Assembly (NCBI GenBank): GCA_034620365.1
Contig: JAQGEQ010000345.1
Coordinates: 434,001-498,000, forward strand
Source: Pegea sp. RAD2-039
Lineage: Eukaryota > Chordata > Thaliacea > Salpida > Salpidae
Length of the DNA stretch: 64,000 bases
Reading direction: 5' to 3'
Part shown: positions 1-11,800 of the stretch, piece after piece
Numbering within the stretch: the stretch's first letter is position 1
How the letters are laid out: every line of letters starts with the position of its first letter
Translations under genes and position numbers: made by a program
The notes under the pieces: generated by a model
The model's input: the letters and a program-made list of their open reading frames with translations, nothing else
Databases searched by the model: none
What the model was told of the DNA's origin: nothing

Positions 1-1628
1 ATATTTAGAGAAGTCTTTCACTTTTTCAACAATCTTTTCACAAAACTTTCAGTAACTTGCTTATAAAGAGATTTACTTAAATAAGGAACTTTTAAAGAAA
101 TGCCAGTATAAGTTGAAGGCATAACTCAATATTGATTAGATAGTCAAAAATCATTTACGAATTTTCTAATATTTCAAAAATCATTTAAATAAATCTTTGA
201 ATTTATAATACATGGAGGAACAAGACTTTTAAAGGTCTTTAAATTTTGCCCGAATCAATCAATCGCGTGAGACTTTTTTGAGAGCTTCATAAAAAAGTTT
301 GTTTCAAAGCTAATAATCAAATTTCAGTTTTTTTGCAAACACTTGATTAGTTTGAATATTCTTAGCATCTAGTAAACAAAGTCTAGCAAAAAATTTCAGG
401 TGTGACACTAAAATAATACTTTAATTTTGTTTCAAATATTAGTTGTTAATATTTTTGACAAATTATTGAACCTCGTGAAAATTTGGTTGAATTTATATAG
501 TAATTTACATCTCTTGTTCTAAATGAAAAATATTTGTATTTTAATATCACCTAATTGTCGAAAATCTTTTCGTATTACAATTTATTCGATTTTTTAATCT
601 GATATAGTTTACTGAAACATCAAAAAGACAAATAGTTCATCTAATTGAAAAATTATTGATTATTAATTAAACTAGTGGAAGTTTTAAAACTTTACAAACA
701 GATAAAACCTGAGTAGATAAATCTCATCAACCCTGGTAATCAATTTAACTAGGACAGGAAATTCCGATATAAAAACTGTAATCTGATGACCTTAAGGTTA
801 CTGTCCAAGTTCACTGGACCGTATCACCGAACATCGGGCTTAAATAGTTGGGGTAATTCAGCCTACTGTTCTTCAAAGTTTCAATTAAGTTATAAAAGGT
901 CCAAGAGTACTGGTCCTCTTCGCTGTTGATGTGGAAACGACAGCAGCATCCGGTCACGTCTTGGAAGACGAGCAGACCTATTTAGGAGACTGCTTGCTCC
1001 ACTCAGAGAATTAACCTACTAAATATGATCTAAGAAGCACGTTCTTCTTCCCTAAGGGGCTTACCACAAATGGGCATCTTTTGTGAGCGGTTGAAAAATG
1101 CAGAAGTTTGATTTGGTTTAAATGCAGCGATTAAATATCAAACTTTTAAAAAATCTTAATTTGGTTATTACAAGTTCGGCAATTAATATCACAAAGTAAG
1201 TTACAAGTTCGTATCAATGAATTTATTATTATAATTTTGATTAATAGCTAAATTGCAGGAAATTAATCGATGATTTGTTTTAAAATGTATTTCATAGAAT
1301 AATTTTATCAGACTTTTAATTTCGAACTTTAGCAACGCATTTAATTAAGTTTGGTTATAAGGTTGAAAACGGAAGTTTGAAAGTAAAAAGTTTAAACAAA
1401 TACATCTACACTTTATTTACTCAATTAAAAAAAAAGTATTTTATACTATAATAATTTTGTTTACACTTCCAATTAATTTTGATTGTACTTTATTTCAGCA
1501 TGATTTGACATTTATTTTATTATATTTATTATATAAACTAATAGTTGTCCAGCTTAAACGTAAATTTATAGAGTGATTATTTGTTTAGTAAGATAAACGT
1601 ATTGGTTGAATGATACATTCATTTAACA
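1..1628. other. Intergenic AT-rich spacer with a GC-richer island at about 700-1100
   Basis: No intron-bearing gene could be assembled here. The stretch from about 700 to 1100 is visibly richer in G+C than its surroundings and has short open segments on both strands, for example a plus-strand run of about 28 codons near 927-1010. None is long or recognisable, so it may be a decayed repeat or an unannotated non-coding exon. The rest is AT-rich spacer. Confidence 0.4.
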
Positions 1629-2240
1629 TTTATTTATTTATTTAATACAATAAATGCAAAGAAGGGTACCTGAAGAGAGCACCTCTCGCTAACACACAAA
1701 ATATAGAAAGCAAAAGATGTAACACATGGTGTTTCGATAGCCCTCAAAGCATATAATAGTGAACAATTACATGGAATGTTATTAATATAAAAAAGAGAAA
1801 AAATCACAGTTTAGAAATGACAATGTTGGCAATATTATAACGGTTCAACTTCTTTTTGAACAACGCGAGCGGCTTCGAGATGACAATGTCTGATGGCAGC
1901 TGGTTCCATGTATTAATTGTGCGGTATGACAAAAAAATTTGCTCTGACCAATGTACCAGGTGATATAGGCTTATTAAGGTGTAATGTGTGTCGCCTGAGC
2001 TGATATAACTTGAAGGAAGTACTAATAGAAAAGAAATCATCAAACTGAATGTCAATTAAATTGTGGATAATTTAAAAAATAAGTTTTAAGTCGTATTTAA
2101 TTCGTCGAATTTCTAAAGTATCTAATTTGAAGAGACTGAGACGATGTTTATAACTATCATATTTAATATTAAGTTTCCTGCATAATAATCTCGTAAATGT
2201 GGCCTGAACATAATACTAAAAATTATATTACTTTAATAAA
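1629..2240 (-). mobile_element. Decayed non-LTR retrotransposon (LINE) 3' end
   Basis: Read on the minus strand, this encodes the C-terminal tail typical of CR1/Jockey-like LINE reverse transcriptase ORFs. A segment near 2090-2155 reads RLSLFKLDTLEIRRIKYDL, and a later one ends with the hallmark WNQLPSD followed by FKKKLNRY and a stop near 1815. The copy is dead: there is an in-frame stop near 2070, and the reading frame shifts by one at the A/T homopolymer at about 1930-1938. Downstream on the same strand is a short GC-richer 3' UTR and then a (TAAA)n-like tail at 1629-1642, which marks the probable insertion end. The 5' part of the element is not visible beyond about 2240, consistent with 5' truncation. 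Family assignment rests on motif pattern only. Confidence 0.72.
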
Positions 2241-3520
2241 GCAGTATATTAAAGTAATATTATTATTTTAATATCCTGCGTTAGTATTTATAATTCTTAT
2301 AAAAACTTTACGTATACGAAAAGTAATCTCTGTAAATTTTTTAATGAATTTTATGTCAAATTCTAACTACATATAGATGTGACTGACTAAAAACTATTTT
2401 GTCTCACTTGTAAAAATATTAAAAAATTTTAAAACCTTTGCATTTTCAATTTCACAAATGTCCTAAGGTATACTATGAAAAGTAATACTTAGAAATTATA
2501 CCGTTATAAATCTGTTTTTATTCCTATCAAGTATAAATAGAAAATATTAAAGATTTAACTGCTTTTATAAGGAAAAACAAAATTATAGGATATCAATCAG
2601 AAAAATTGCTAAGATTATTTTCAAGATATTTAAAGTTTTAATTTATTTTATTAAATTTTTACTAACTCTTTAAAGTTCTTGATGCAGATATTATATAGAG
2701 AGCACATATTTCCACATATTGACGTTTTACTCAAATTAGTTTCAATAATGTAATAAGACAGTTTAGACAAATCGTGGTAAAATTTATAACTGATAATTTG
2801 CCAATGCTTTTTCTGTTTTTATAAAATATAAATTGTTACTTTTATTTATTTTTATAATAATTTAAACTTTTATTTAGGTCTCTTACTATATTCATCCACA
2901 ATGTATTGTAGTCTTAAATAGATACTAATTCTTTTCAATATTTAATATGCCATTTAATTTATACAATGTTTAATTTCATTGTAAAGTTTTCTTAAAAAGA
3001 TTGTTTTGTTTTCAATTGTTAACTTGGTATATATTATATATATTATTATATATTATATAAATTTTGTATAATAATTATGAACTAAATTATATTTTGATAT
3101 TTAAGATTTTATATTCTCAAAATTAAGTTTTGTTATCTTGTTTTTTTAGTATAAAAATCATATGAAGAAATGAATGAACTAAATTTTTCATTTATTTTTT
3201 TATTTTCTTCAATTTTATGCAAATTTGAATTTTTTTAGATCTAGAAATTTTATTGTAGTTATAGGATTATAGCTATGATATACTAATTAATTTAAAATAT
3301 ATTTATATAATATAATAATATGAAATATATAATAATAAATATCTGTTGCCTTTTACCTGTTGAATAAATTCTTGATATCAAAATATATATTTTTTTATAT
3401 TGTTAAAATATTTAATTTATTAAATTAATTTATATCATCTTGTGAAAGTTATATAAATTCTATTAAAACATCAACATATTGAAACATCTTTATAGATTGA
3501 TAAATTTTATTATTTTTTAG
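2241..3520. other. AT-rich intergenic spacer upstream of DRG1
   Basis: No coding exon could be supported. A low-complexity TA-rich tract lies at 3029-3060. A polypyrimidine-AG acceptor ends at 3520, so transcribed DRG1 5' UTR probably starts at 3521. Confidence 0.5.
3029..3060. repeat. TA-rich low-complexity tract
   Basis: Imperfect (TA)n/(TAT)n run in the spacer upstream of DRG1. A second, purer (AT)7 run is in the last intron of the KY-like gene at 50371-50384. Both are simple repeats of no evident function. Confidence 0.7.
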
Positions 3521-3569
3521 GTTTTACTTTTTGCTGAGATAAAATTGTTCAATAAAATCATCAATAATA

Positions 3570-5826
3570 ATGTCAGTTGTTCAAAGGATTCAAGATATTG
3601 AAGCTGAGGTGAAAATATCTAATTTATTTTATTAATATTCATTACTTTTATTTGTAAATAATTTTACTTAAGACATATTTAGTTTTAAGATTTATTGATT
3701 TGAATGATTCAAGTTTAAACATTTTTTTTGGTTCTTAGATGGCTCGAACTCAGAAAAATAAAGCAACAGCGAGTCATTTAGGAATGTTGAAAGCAAGATT
3801 AGCTAAACTAAAACGTGAACTAATTACACCAAAAGGCGGTGGTGGTGGTGGTGCCGGTGAAGGTATGTTCAACTTCAAAACTTCATTTGTTATAAGATGA
3901 ATTTTCTAGTTTTTATTGTTATTATTTTTGTTGTTGATGAAATTATTTGTTTATGATTCCATTTATTTTTCTACAGGTTTTGATGTTGCAAAAACTGGAG
4001 ATGCTAGAATTGGTTTTGTTGGTTTTCCATCTGTTGGTAAATCTACTCTACTTAGTAACCTTGCTGGTGTTTATAGTGAAGTAGCATCTTATGAGTTTAC
4101 AACACTCACCACTGTCCCTGGTGTCATCAAATACAAAGGTACCATCTTCTTAATTGTATTGTTTAGTTTAATAATTGTTTTTTAGATTATATATAAAGTT
4201 ATTATTATTTTGTTTCTTTGTAGGAGCCAAGATTCAATTACTTGATCTTCCTGGTATTATCGAGGGAGCAAAAGATGGGAAAGGGAGAGGAAAACAAGTC
4301 ATTGCTGGTAATCACCAATTTTTACAAACTTCTTTTTCAGATTATCTAAAATTCAATTTATCAATTTGAATTGAATATAATTGAAATATGAATTTATCAA
4401 TTTTATCTTTAAATAAAACTTGTTTTCATAAGATCATGTTTAACTTCCTAGAAACATTTTCAATTAAGTGATTTCAACAACTTTGAATTTAAAAAAAACT
4501 ATCTTTGTATTTATCTGAAAACTTTCACTAATTTCTTAATCTGTTCAATCAATTTAAACTTGATTTTTTATACAAACAGTTGCTCGAACTTGTAGCTTAA
4601 TCTTTATCGTGTTGGATGTTCTAAAACCTTTGGGTGATAAACGTATCATTGAAAGAGAATTAGAAGGTTTTGGAATAAGATTAAACAAGAAACCTCCGAA
4701 TATTCATTACAAAATGAAAGAAAAAGGGGGGATTAACTTTCAAGCTATGGTGAGTGAAAACTGAAGTAATCTCCAACTTATTAGAAGTCTTCAATGATAG
4801 TTTCATGGTTTAGGTTCCACAGTCTGAACTAGACTCTGAAACCACAAAAAAGATTCTAGCTGAATATCGAATCCATAATGCGGATGTAATACTGAAAGAA
4901 GATTGTACTACAGATGATTTGATTGATGTAGTTGAAGGCAACAGAGTTTATATTCCCTGCATCTATCTTCTGAATAAGATTGATCAGGTTCATTTGCTTT
5001 ATTATCTTCGTATGTCTTTTGAAGTATCTTTTTGTAGATTTCAATTGAAGAGTTAGATATTATTTACAAAGTACCTCACTGTTTACCAATATCAGCCCAT
5101 CACAAATGGAATTTTGATGATTTACTTGAGATGTTGTGGGAATATCTAAAACTTGTTCGAATGTAAGTTTTATTTTTGACAAGATTTTAGTTTCAAAGAT
5201 CTTTTTAAATATTATTAAAGTTTTGATGATAATTAATTATTCTCAAATTTGCTTTTCTTTATTTACTACTAACTTTTTTCATATATTTAGAATTATATAT
5301 TATAGAAAACTAACTTGTGTCATTTTGATATGCAGTTACACGAAACCAAAAGGGCAATTACCTGATTATCAAGCACCAGTTGTTTTAGCAACCTCTAGAC
5401 CTACTGTTGAAGATTTCTGTAACAAAATCCACCGGACTTTAATGAAAGATTTTAAGCAGTAAGTTTTTCTTCACTTGATAAATTTGTGGTTTAAAAAAAG
5501 TAAAAATAATCTTTTTAATAATCTTTAAATGTTTCATGTCAAGTTCTTTTTCTAATTCTTTTATTTAGCGCTCTTGTGTGGGGAACTTCTGTTAAACATA
5601 ACCCTCAAAGTGTTGGAAAAGATCATCTCTTAAATGATGAAGACGTAGTCCAAATCATTAAACGGTATTTTTTTAAAACATGAATTTCTGAATTTATATA
5701 ATTTTGTAAATAACAATTTTTGGAATTTTTATTTATTGCTTATAAAAGTATAATTGTAGAAAATTATTTTTTTATTTATTACTAATTGACAAGTTTAATT
5801 GAATGTTCAATTCATGCAGAGTATAA
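3570..5826 (+). CDS. DRG1: Developmentally regulated GTP-binding protein 1 (DRG1)
   Basis: Cytoplasmic Obg-family GTPase; in animals it acts with the DFRP1 partner and is linked to translation. Ten exons: 3570-3608, 3739-3862, 3977-4138, 4224-4307, 4580-4749, 4814-4987, 5038-5162, 5336-5458, 5569-5664, 5820-5826. They join in phase to 367 aa, the same length as the human protein as I recall it. The N-terminal helix and basic region are followed by a glycine run and [20 protein letters not shown], continuing into GKST (G1, about residue 70). [16 protein letters not shown] (G3), NKID (G4) and a SAH motif (G5) follow, then a C-terminal TGS-like domain ending near VQIIKR. The start matches the family N-terminus ([13 protein letters not shown] then [10 protein letters not shown]). 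The last coding exon would be only 7 nt; reading through its donor instead gives a slightly longer KRYFFKT tail. A strong acceptor ending at 3520 suggests a spliced 5' UTR. AATAAA at 6044-6049 is a candidate polyadenylation signal. Confidence 0.97.
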
Positions 5827-8800
5827 GACTTCTGAAGTCAAAGAAATCTACTTTTGATGTTGAATATTTGGAGTTTTATTGATGCCATGTCTACAAATTT
5901 ATCTATTTCTAAATTCGTAAAAATTTAAATTTTTTTTTTCTATAAATTTAACTGATAATTATGAGATGTTCGTCAATACTAACTGAAAACTGATAAATGG
6001 AATTTTTCGATAAACTGCACCTGTGTTATAGGAATATATATTCAATAAAAGCTAAAATATAAATTCAATTTTCGAACCAATCAAATTATTTGCCTCCAGC
6101 AGTAGGCGCCATGTCTCAGCAAAGTCCTTTTTCAGTTTCTTTTTCAGTTTTTTAAATCATTTGAAAAGATTTTCTTGTTTCAACTTACAAAAATTTATTT
6201 GTTTATTTCTCAGTCAAGATATTTTTTCATAATTTTAGGTTCGATTTGATGTTTCCAGAGATGGTTTAGTTGGAGTTGAAACAGATTTTTTTTACATTTA
6301 GCTTCATTTTTAAGGTCGATATTTGTTTATTAGAACCAAAAATTTAGAAATTAATTTGATCATTTCAAAGATTTAAAAGTTTATATTAAGTTGTTGAAAC
6401 TTTAATTTTTATTGATGAGTTTACTTCAGTAGTAAATAGTTATTAAGAGATGCTAGAAGTTTGTTTATAAAATCGCGCGTAGTAAACCTCCTAAAACTTG
6501 ACTCACTTGATGAGGACTACTTTGTATTAAACAGTTTACTCTAACATCAATTGTATAGATTTAAACCAATTAAATTATTTCGAAAAGATCTCAATACACT
6601 TTAGATTTAAATTAGTTAAAAAAGTTTTAATTGTTAAAATGATTAGAACAAATTTTTATAAAACTTCTTAGACTGAATTCCAAACTCTTTTAAGACTTTG
6701 ATGAAGATGAAGTCAGACTTAAAAAGAGCTTCGAAGTAAGTCCGGTCGTACCAGTTTCATTTCACTGTTTTTTTAATGATACATTGTAAACAGTGTTTTG
6801 TGTGATATACTTGGCTGTTAATTTTGAATACCTTCAAGGATATGACATCAGTTATTTGATATAATTTACAATAAATTCATGTTTGTTATTAAAAAATAAA
6901 GCCTACTCTTTCTATTAGAAAAATGTTGAGATATAGTATACAGATGAGCCATCCAAATTGTCGGAAGAAATCATTTTTACATTTTCAGTAAATTTGAACA
7001 AAAGGCAGAAATGGAAAAATATTATTAGGAAGTTTATAGTTGGAAATAACTTTTCTATAAGTTATTTATTTATTCTGTAAATTGAGTTATAAACAAAAAA
7101 ACAATATTAAATCGATTTCAAACTAAGATATCTGCCAGAAAAAGTCTTCATCTATTTAAATCAATGATTTTCATCTTGAAAATAATTAGTTTGAATTCAG
7201 ATAATTTAAAGATGAAGAAATTTTAGAAAATGAATTTGTAAATTTTTATTTACAAATGCTTTAAAATAATTTCAACATTAAAGGTGTATAAAAACTTTTT
7301 TTGAATAAAACGCAATAAACCATTTATTAATAGAGTAAATAGCTATTATTGTACATATGAGAAATGTAAACAAGATATAAATTGCAATTTTCTTATTTGA
7401 GGTTAGCTGAGATCAAAAGTTCTATGACTAAAAAGCTTTAATTTGTAATAACTTTTTAGTCAGGCAAAGAAGATAACTATTGCTTAAATAATTGTTTGAG
7501 GTATTTACTATTTAAGGTATTTTTTGATGAGTTATTTTAGCTGAAAAAGAAAAGTTTAGAATAAAAATCTAGTTTTAATCCTACTCCATAAGTTTTTCAT
7601 AAGTTTTTCAAACCTCAATATAAGTTTTTGTGCTTCTAAACTTTTAGTGTTATTGTTGAATCATATATATACTCGTTAAAAAAAACTTTTTCAAAAATCA
7701 TTTATTTTGTTTAATCATCTTAAAACTATTTGACTGCTAGAAACACTCTATATAATTAAACTTTCTTAAATTAAAGTGATGCTATGTCATAAAATCATTA
7801 GTTTTTATATAATTTAAATATAAATACTTAACTTTAAAAACTATAATCGTCATAATACTGAAATACTTGCTTAGCTATTGACCACAATTACAACAGAAAT
7901 ATTTGGAAGTTAACTATATTTTAACTTTTAGTCGAATATCAACAATGTTTTGTAAGTTTCTCATAACTAAGAACACTGTAAGATATTAACAGCACTTTTA
8001 TTTTAAGTAATTTATTAGATAATATTTGTTAACACTCTTATAAATATTATTTACAACAATTTGGTAGCTGTTTAATAAACGTTTTTATTTGCTATATGTA
8101 AAAATAATAAGTTTTAGAATTTTTACAGTTCTATACAATTTTAAATGAATAATTACAGGAAATGTCCTAACACAAATTAATTTACTTTAAAACTTCAAAC
8201 AAAATATGAATGGATTAAAGATAAAAGTCGAACAATCTTACACTTTCATGCTAAATGAAAATGTTTTTAGTAAATAAATACAACAAAAATGTTTACATAT
8301 ATGCTATTTAGACTGAGTAAATAATTTATTTCTTATCTAACAATTTATAATATAACTTTTTTTAGCCACAGCTGATTTTAAGTTGAACTGATAATAGATC
8401 TTGGGTTTTTATTCTTGTAAATGAGTTGATTTTGTTTTTCAGTTATATCGACTTCTATAAAATAAGTATCAGTGCTTTGATAACAATTTATTTAGTCAAA
8501 TAGATAGTTGCAGAATCATGTGTTTCAAAATTAAAAGAATTTAAAAAAGTTGAAAAAGTTGCAAATCACTGAAAATAAATAACTTAAAAAGCTTACCTTA
8601 TATATCAGAAGATGAATACTATATATTTTTTCTGCATCATTGTTTATTTTAGGGTTTTAATGATGATTGAAACCAAATGTTTAATATTTGTGTTGAAAAC
8701 TTTAAGCTGTTTTGTATTTAACAAATTGTTTTCTTTCAAAGTGTTTTTAGATATATTCGATTTATCTAACTTTTAAATTATTGTGGTTTATAGTCAGTAT

Positions 8801-11800
8801 TTACGTATTCTTATTTAATTTCATTTATATAGTAAATATTTATGACAATTAGGTTATATATTATTACATAATATATAATAATTCATATAAAAATTATTTA
8901 TTATAAAACAAGAAATCTATTTAATATTATTGGTCCAAGTAACTTTGTTAATGTTTACAATAAACAAACAACTTAGATAACTAGACTTTCTAAAAAAAGG
9001 CCAAATCATTATGTTCAAATTGATTTTAATGATTTTTTCACTTTTAAAACAATTCTTTCAGATATATAGTTTTATTTTTCAAATACTTTAATTCTATTTG
9101 AAATAAATATCTTATGTTGGAAATATATCAGTAAGTTCAACATGTTTTTTATAATTTAAAGCAAGAAGTTAGATATATAAGATTTTTATTTGCTTGTACA
9201 GTTCCACTGTAAGTTACTAGTTTGAACTTTTAGATTTACACTTATAGTAAATTAAAAAATTGATGTTTATCAAAGTTATCATTGTAAACTGGCGGCCAGA
9301 AATGACATTTTTGTTTATGTTATGCTTTATAATAAGTTTTTAACGTTTACTTTATTGCAGGCTTTGCTAACTTACATTTAATATTTTTTCTGATATGACT
9401 AATTTTACTTTAAGGGGGATATGAATCACACTACTGACTGAAGCTACGTTAATTTTTAAACTAAATTATTATAAGTCTAAACGAGACTATCAGTTATACG
9501 TAGAATTCTTAATAAGCTTTTTTATTTTTGTTTGGAATATCATTATGTCAATTTATAGGACATAATTATTATTATTGTTGTAACTGATCAGTTCTATTGA
9601 TTTTTTTAGTTTTTAGATTCTTGTTTTAAATAGCAATTTATCTGAAATTTATCCTAAAGTATTTCAAAAAATCAAAAAAATTTAAAAACTTTACTAATTT
9701 GAAGAATTTTTTGATTAAAGTAATTTATAAAATTAAAACTAATTTGAACTTCATTTTTGAAAAGTAGAGATTGATTTATCTAAAAATCGAATTACTTTTG
9801 ATAATCTAGTTTTAATCTTGCTAGTTTTAATCTTTTAAGATTTTCTGATTCAAGTAAACAGTTGTTTGAATTGAGTATTCTCTGTTTAGTTAAATAAGTA
9901 TTCTATCTCTTTTTATGTCTCGTTTTTTCATCCTTTATAATTAAATCATAATTAGTCATAGTTGTACTTGATACTGATGATAATCTGCGCGACTGTATGA
10001 AATAACATTTCGATTTCTTTTAAAGCTTATATAGTCTGGAATTACATTTATTGATCTTGTTTATATTTTTAATGAATATTTAAAGTTAAAAAACTATTTT
10101 ATTAACATCAACACGGCTTATGTGTTGTCTGATGCTTGTTATGGTTGTTATCAGTTTATATTTCATTTTTTAATTACATTTTTAAGATATGCTCAAAGGT
10201 TACTTATATAAAGATCTTCCATATATCACTAACAAATTATTAATTTGATCATTAAAAAATAAAACGTATAGCTTTAATTAAAAAACCCTAAATAAAGCCC
10301 TAAATTAAAAAGCTTTACTATATTCCAAACTGGCTTCTTTCTAAAAAACTTTCTATTATAAATAAAAATGATAGATAACGAGAAAAAGTTGCTCAGTGCA
10401 AAATGCAATACAAGTTATTTATGTTATACTTATATAGAAATAATAAATATGCATTTTTTTTGTCGTTTAATAACATACTAGGAATTATTGTGTGTATTCA
10501 TTACATGGAAATAAATTAATAATCTTTTACATGCGTACACCAGAGTAACTATTAAGTTGTTTTCAAGTTTAATAACATAGGAAAAAGCTAGAGTTTTGTA
10601 AAAAAAACCAAATGCATTGTGCTATAATTCATTTTTAAAACGGAAAATGATATTAGTAGCTTATGAGTAATACACTATCAAATAAATGTATTATTTTGAT
10701 AGAAATTTTATATAATGTCAATTTAATTTTTTCATAGAAATAAATTATTAACTTTGTGGTACTTGTTATAGACTATGTTTTCATTATTATGTTTTTCTTA
10801 AAGTTTATTTAAAAAGCTTTAGTATTACGTAAGTGTTTATAGTATAATATTTAAACAATACTATGAAATAAAAATATGATTAATTTGCTTGCTAAAACTT
10901 ATATAAAAACTTTATAAGTTTGTTGAACTTTTATAGCTTTTAGTTCTATTTTAATTATGCCAAATAAAAAAGTTATATTTATCCATTCTTTAATTTTTCT
11001 ATTTTAAATCAAATAAAATTTAGTAATACTTTTTTGTTTCAAATTGAATTTAAAATGTAATATTTTGAGCTTTTTAAGAAAACAGTAATAAAACTAAACT
11101 TGAAATAGGGTACAGAGTATTTTTGCAAAACTTTTTTTAATGTTTACATTTTTGAAATATTACTTAAATATTTGAGTCTATTAAAAAATAATGAAATTAA
11201 TAAATTGAAAAACTGTTGAGTTTTGGTGATAATTCATTAATAGTTTTAGTATAATAGATAATATTTAAATTTTATATGTTATTAGAAATTAAAGGAAAGT
11301 TTGATAGATTTTATTTATTATTATTTGTAAATTATTAGAAGTTTCTAGATGAAAAACTTTGAAAATTACAAATAAGAGGTTTATTTTACAAATTAATCCA
11401 AACGAAATTTTATTAGGTAGGTATTGTCTAAAAAAGGTCTTTTGGTTAGATTTTTTCAAACTTTTCAGATATCATTTCAACTCTTATAATAAAAATTATC
11501 TTTTGAAATATTTTATCTTTTTTATAAGATTATCATCAATCTTAAAATAGTATTTAGCTCTTTTTAACACATAATTTTCTTGTTGTGACGGACTTGAACA
11601 TATTTTCATTTCAGAATACAGCTTACAACAAGATCTGTTGTTATAAGGTTTATGATCAAAAGAATTATATTTTAGTGAATGCTTAAAATATATTTCTATA
11701 TAAAACGTTTGCAGGTTCAGTTTATTTTTAGTTTAATTAAATAAAGTTATTATTTTTAGTTAAAAGTGTCAAGTCTTTAAATGTTTTGAACGTTTTCTAA

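Noticed and set aside
4175-4369. Separate small ORF within DRG1
   Set aside because: It is a DRG1 exon read through its flanking introns.
10280-10310. Telomere-like AACCCTAAA words
   Set aside because: Only two imperfect copies; no tandem array.
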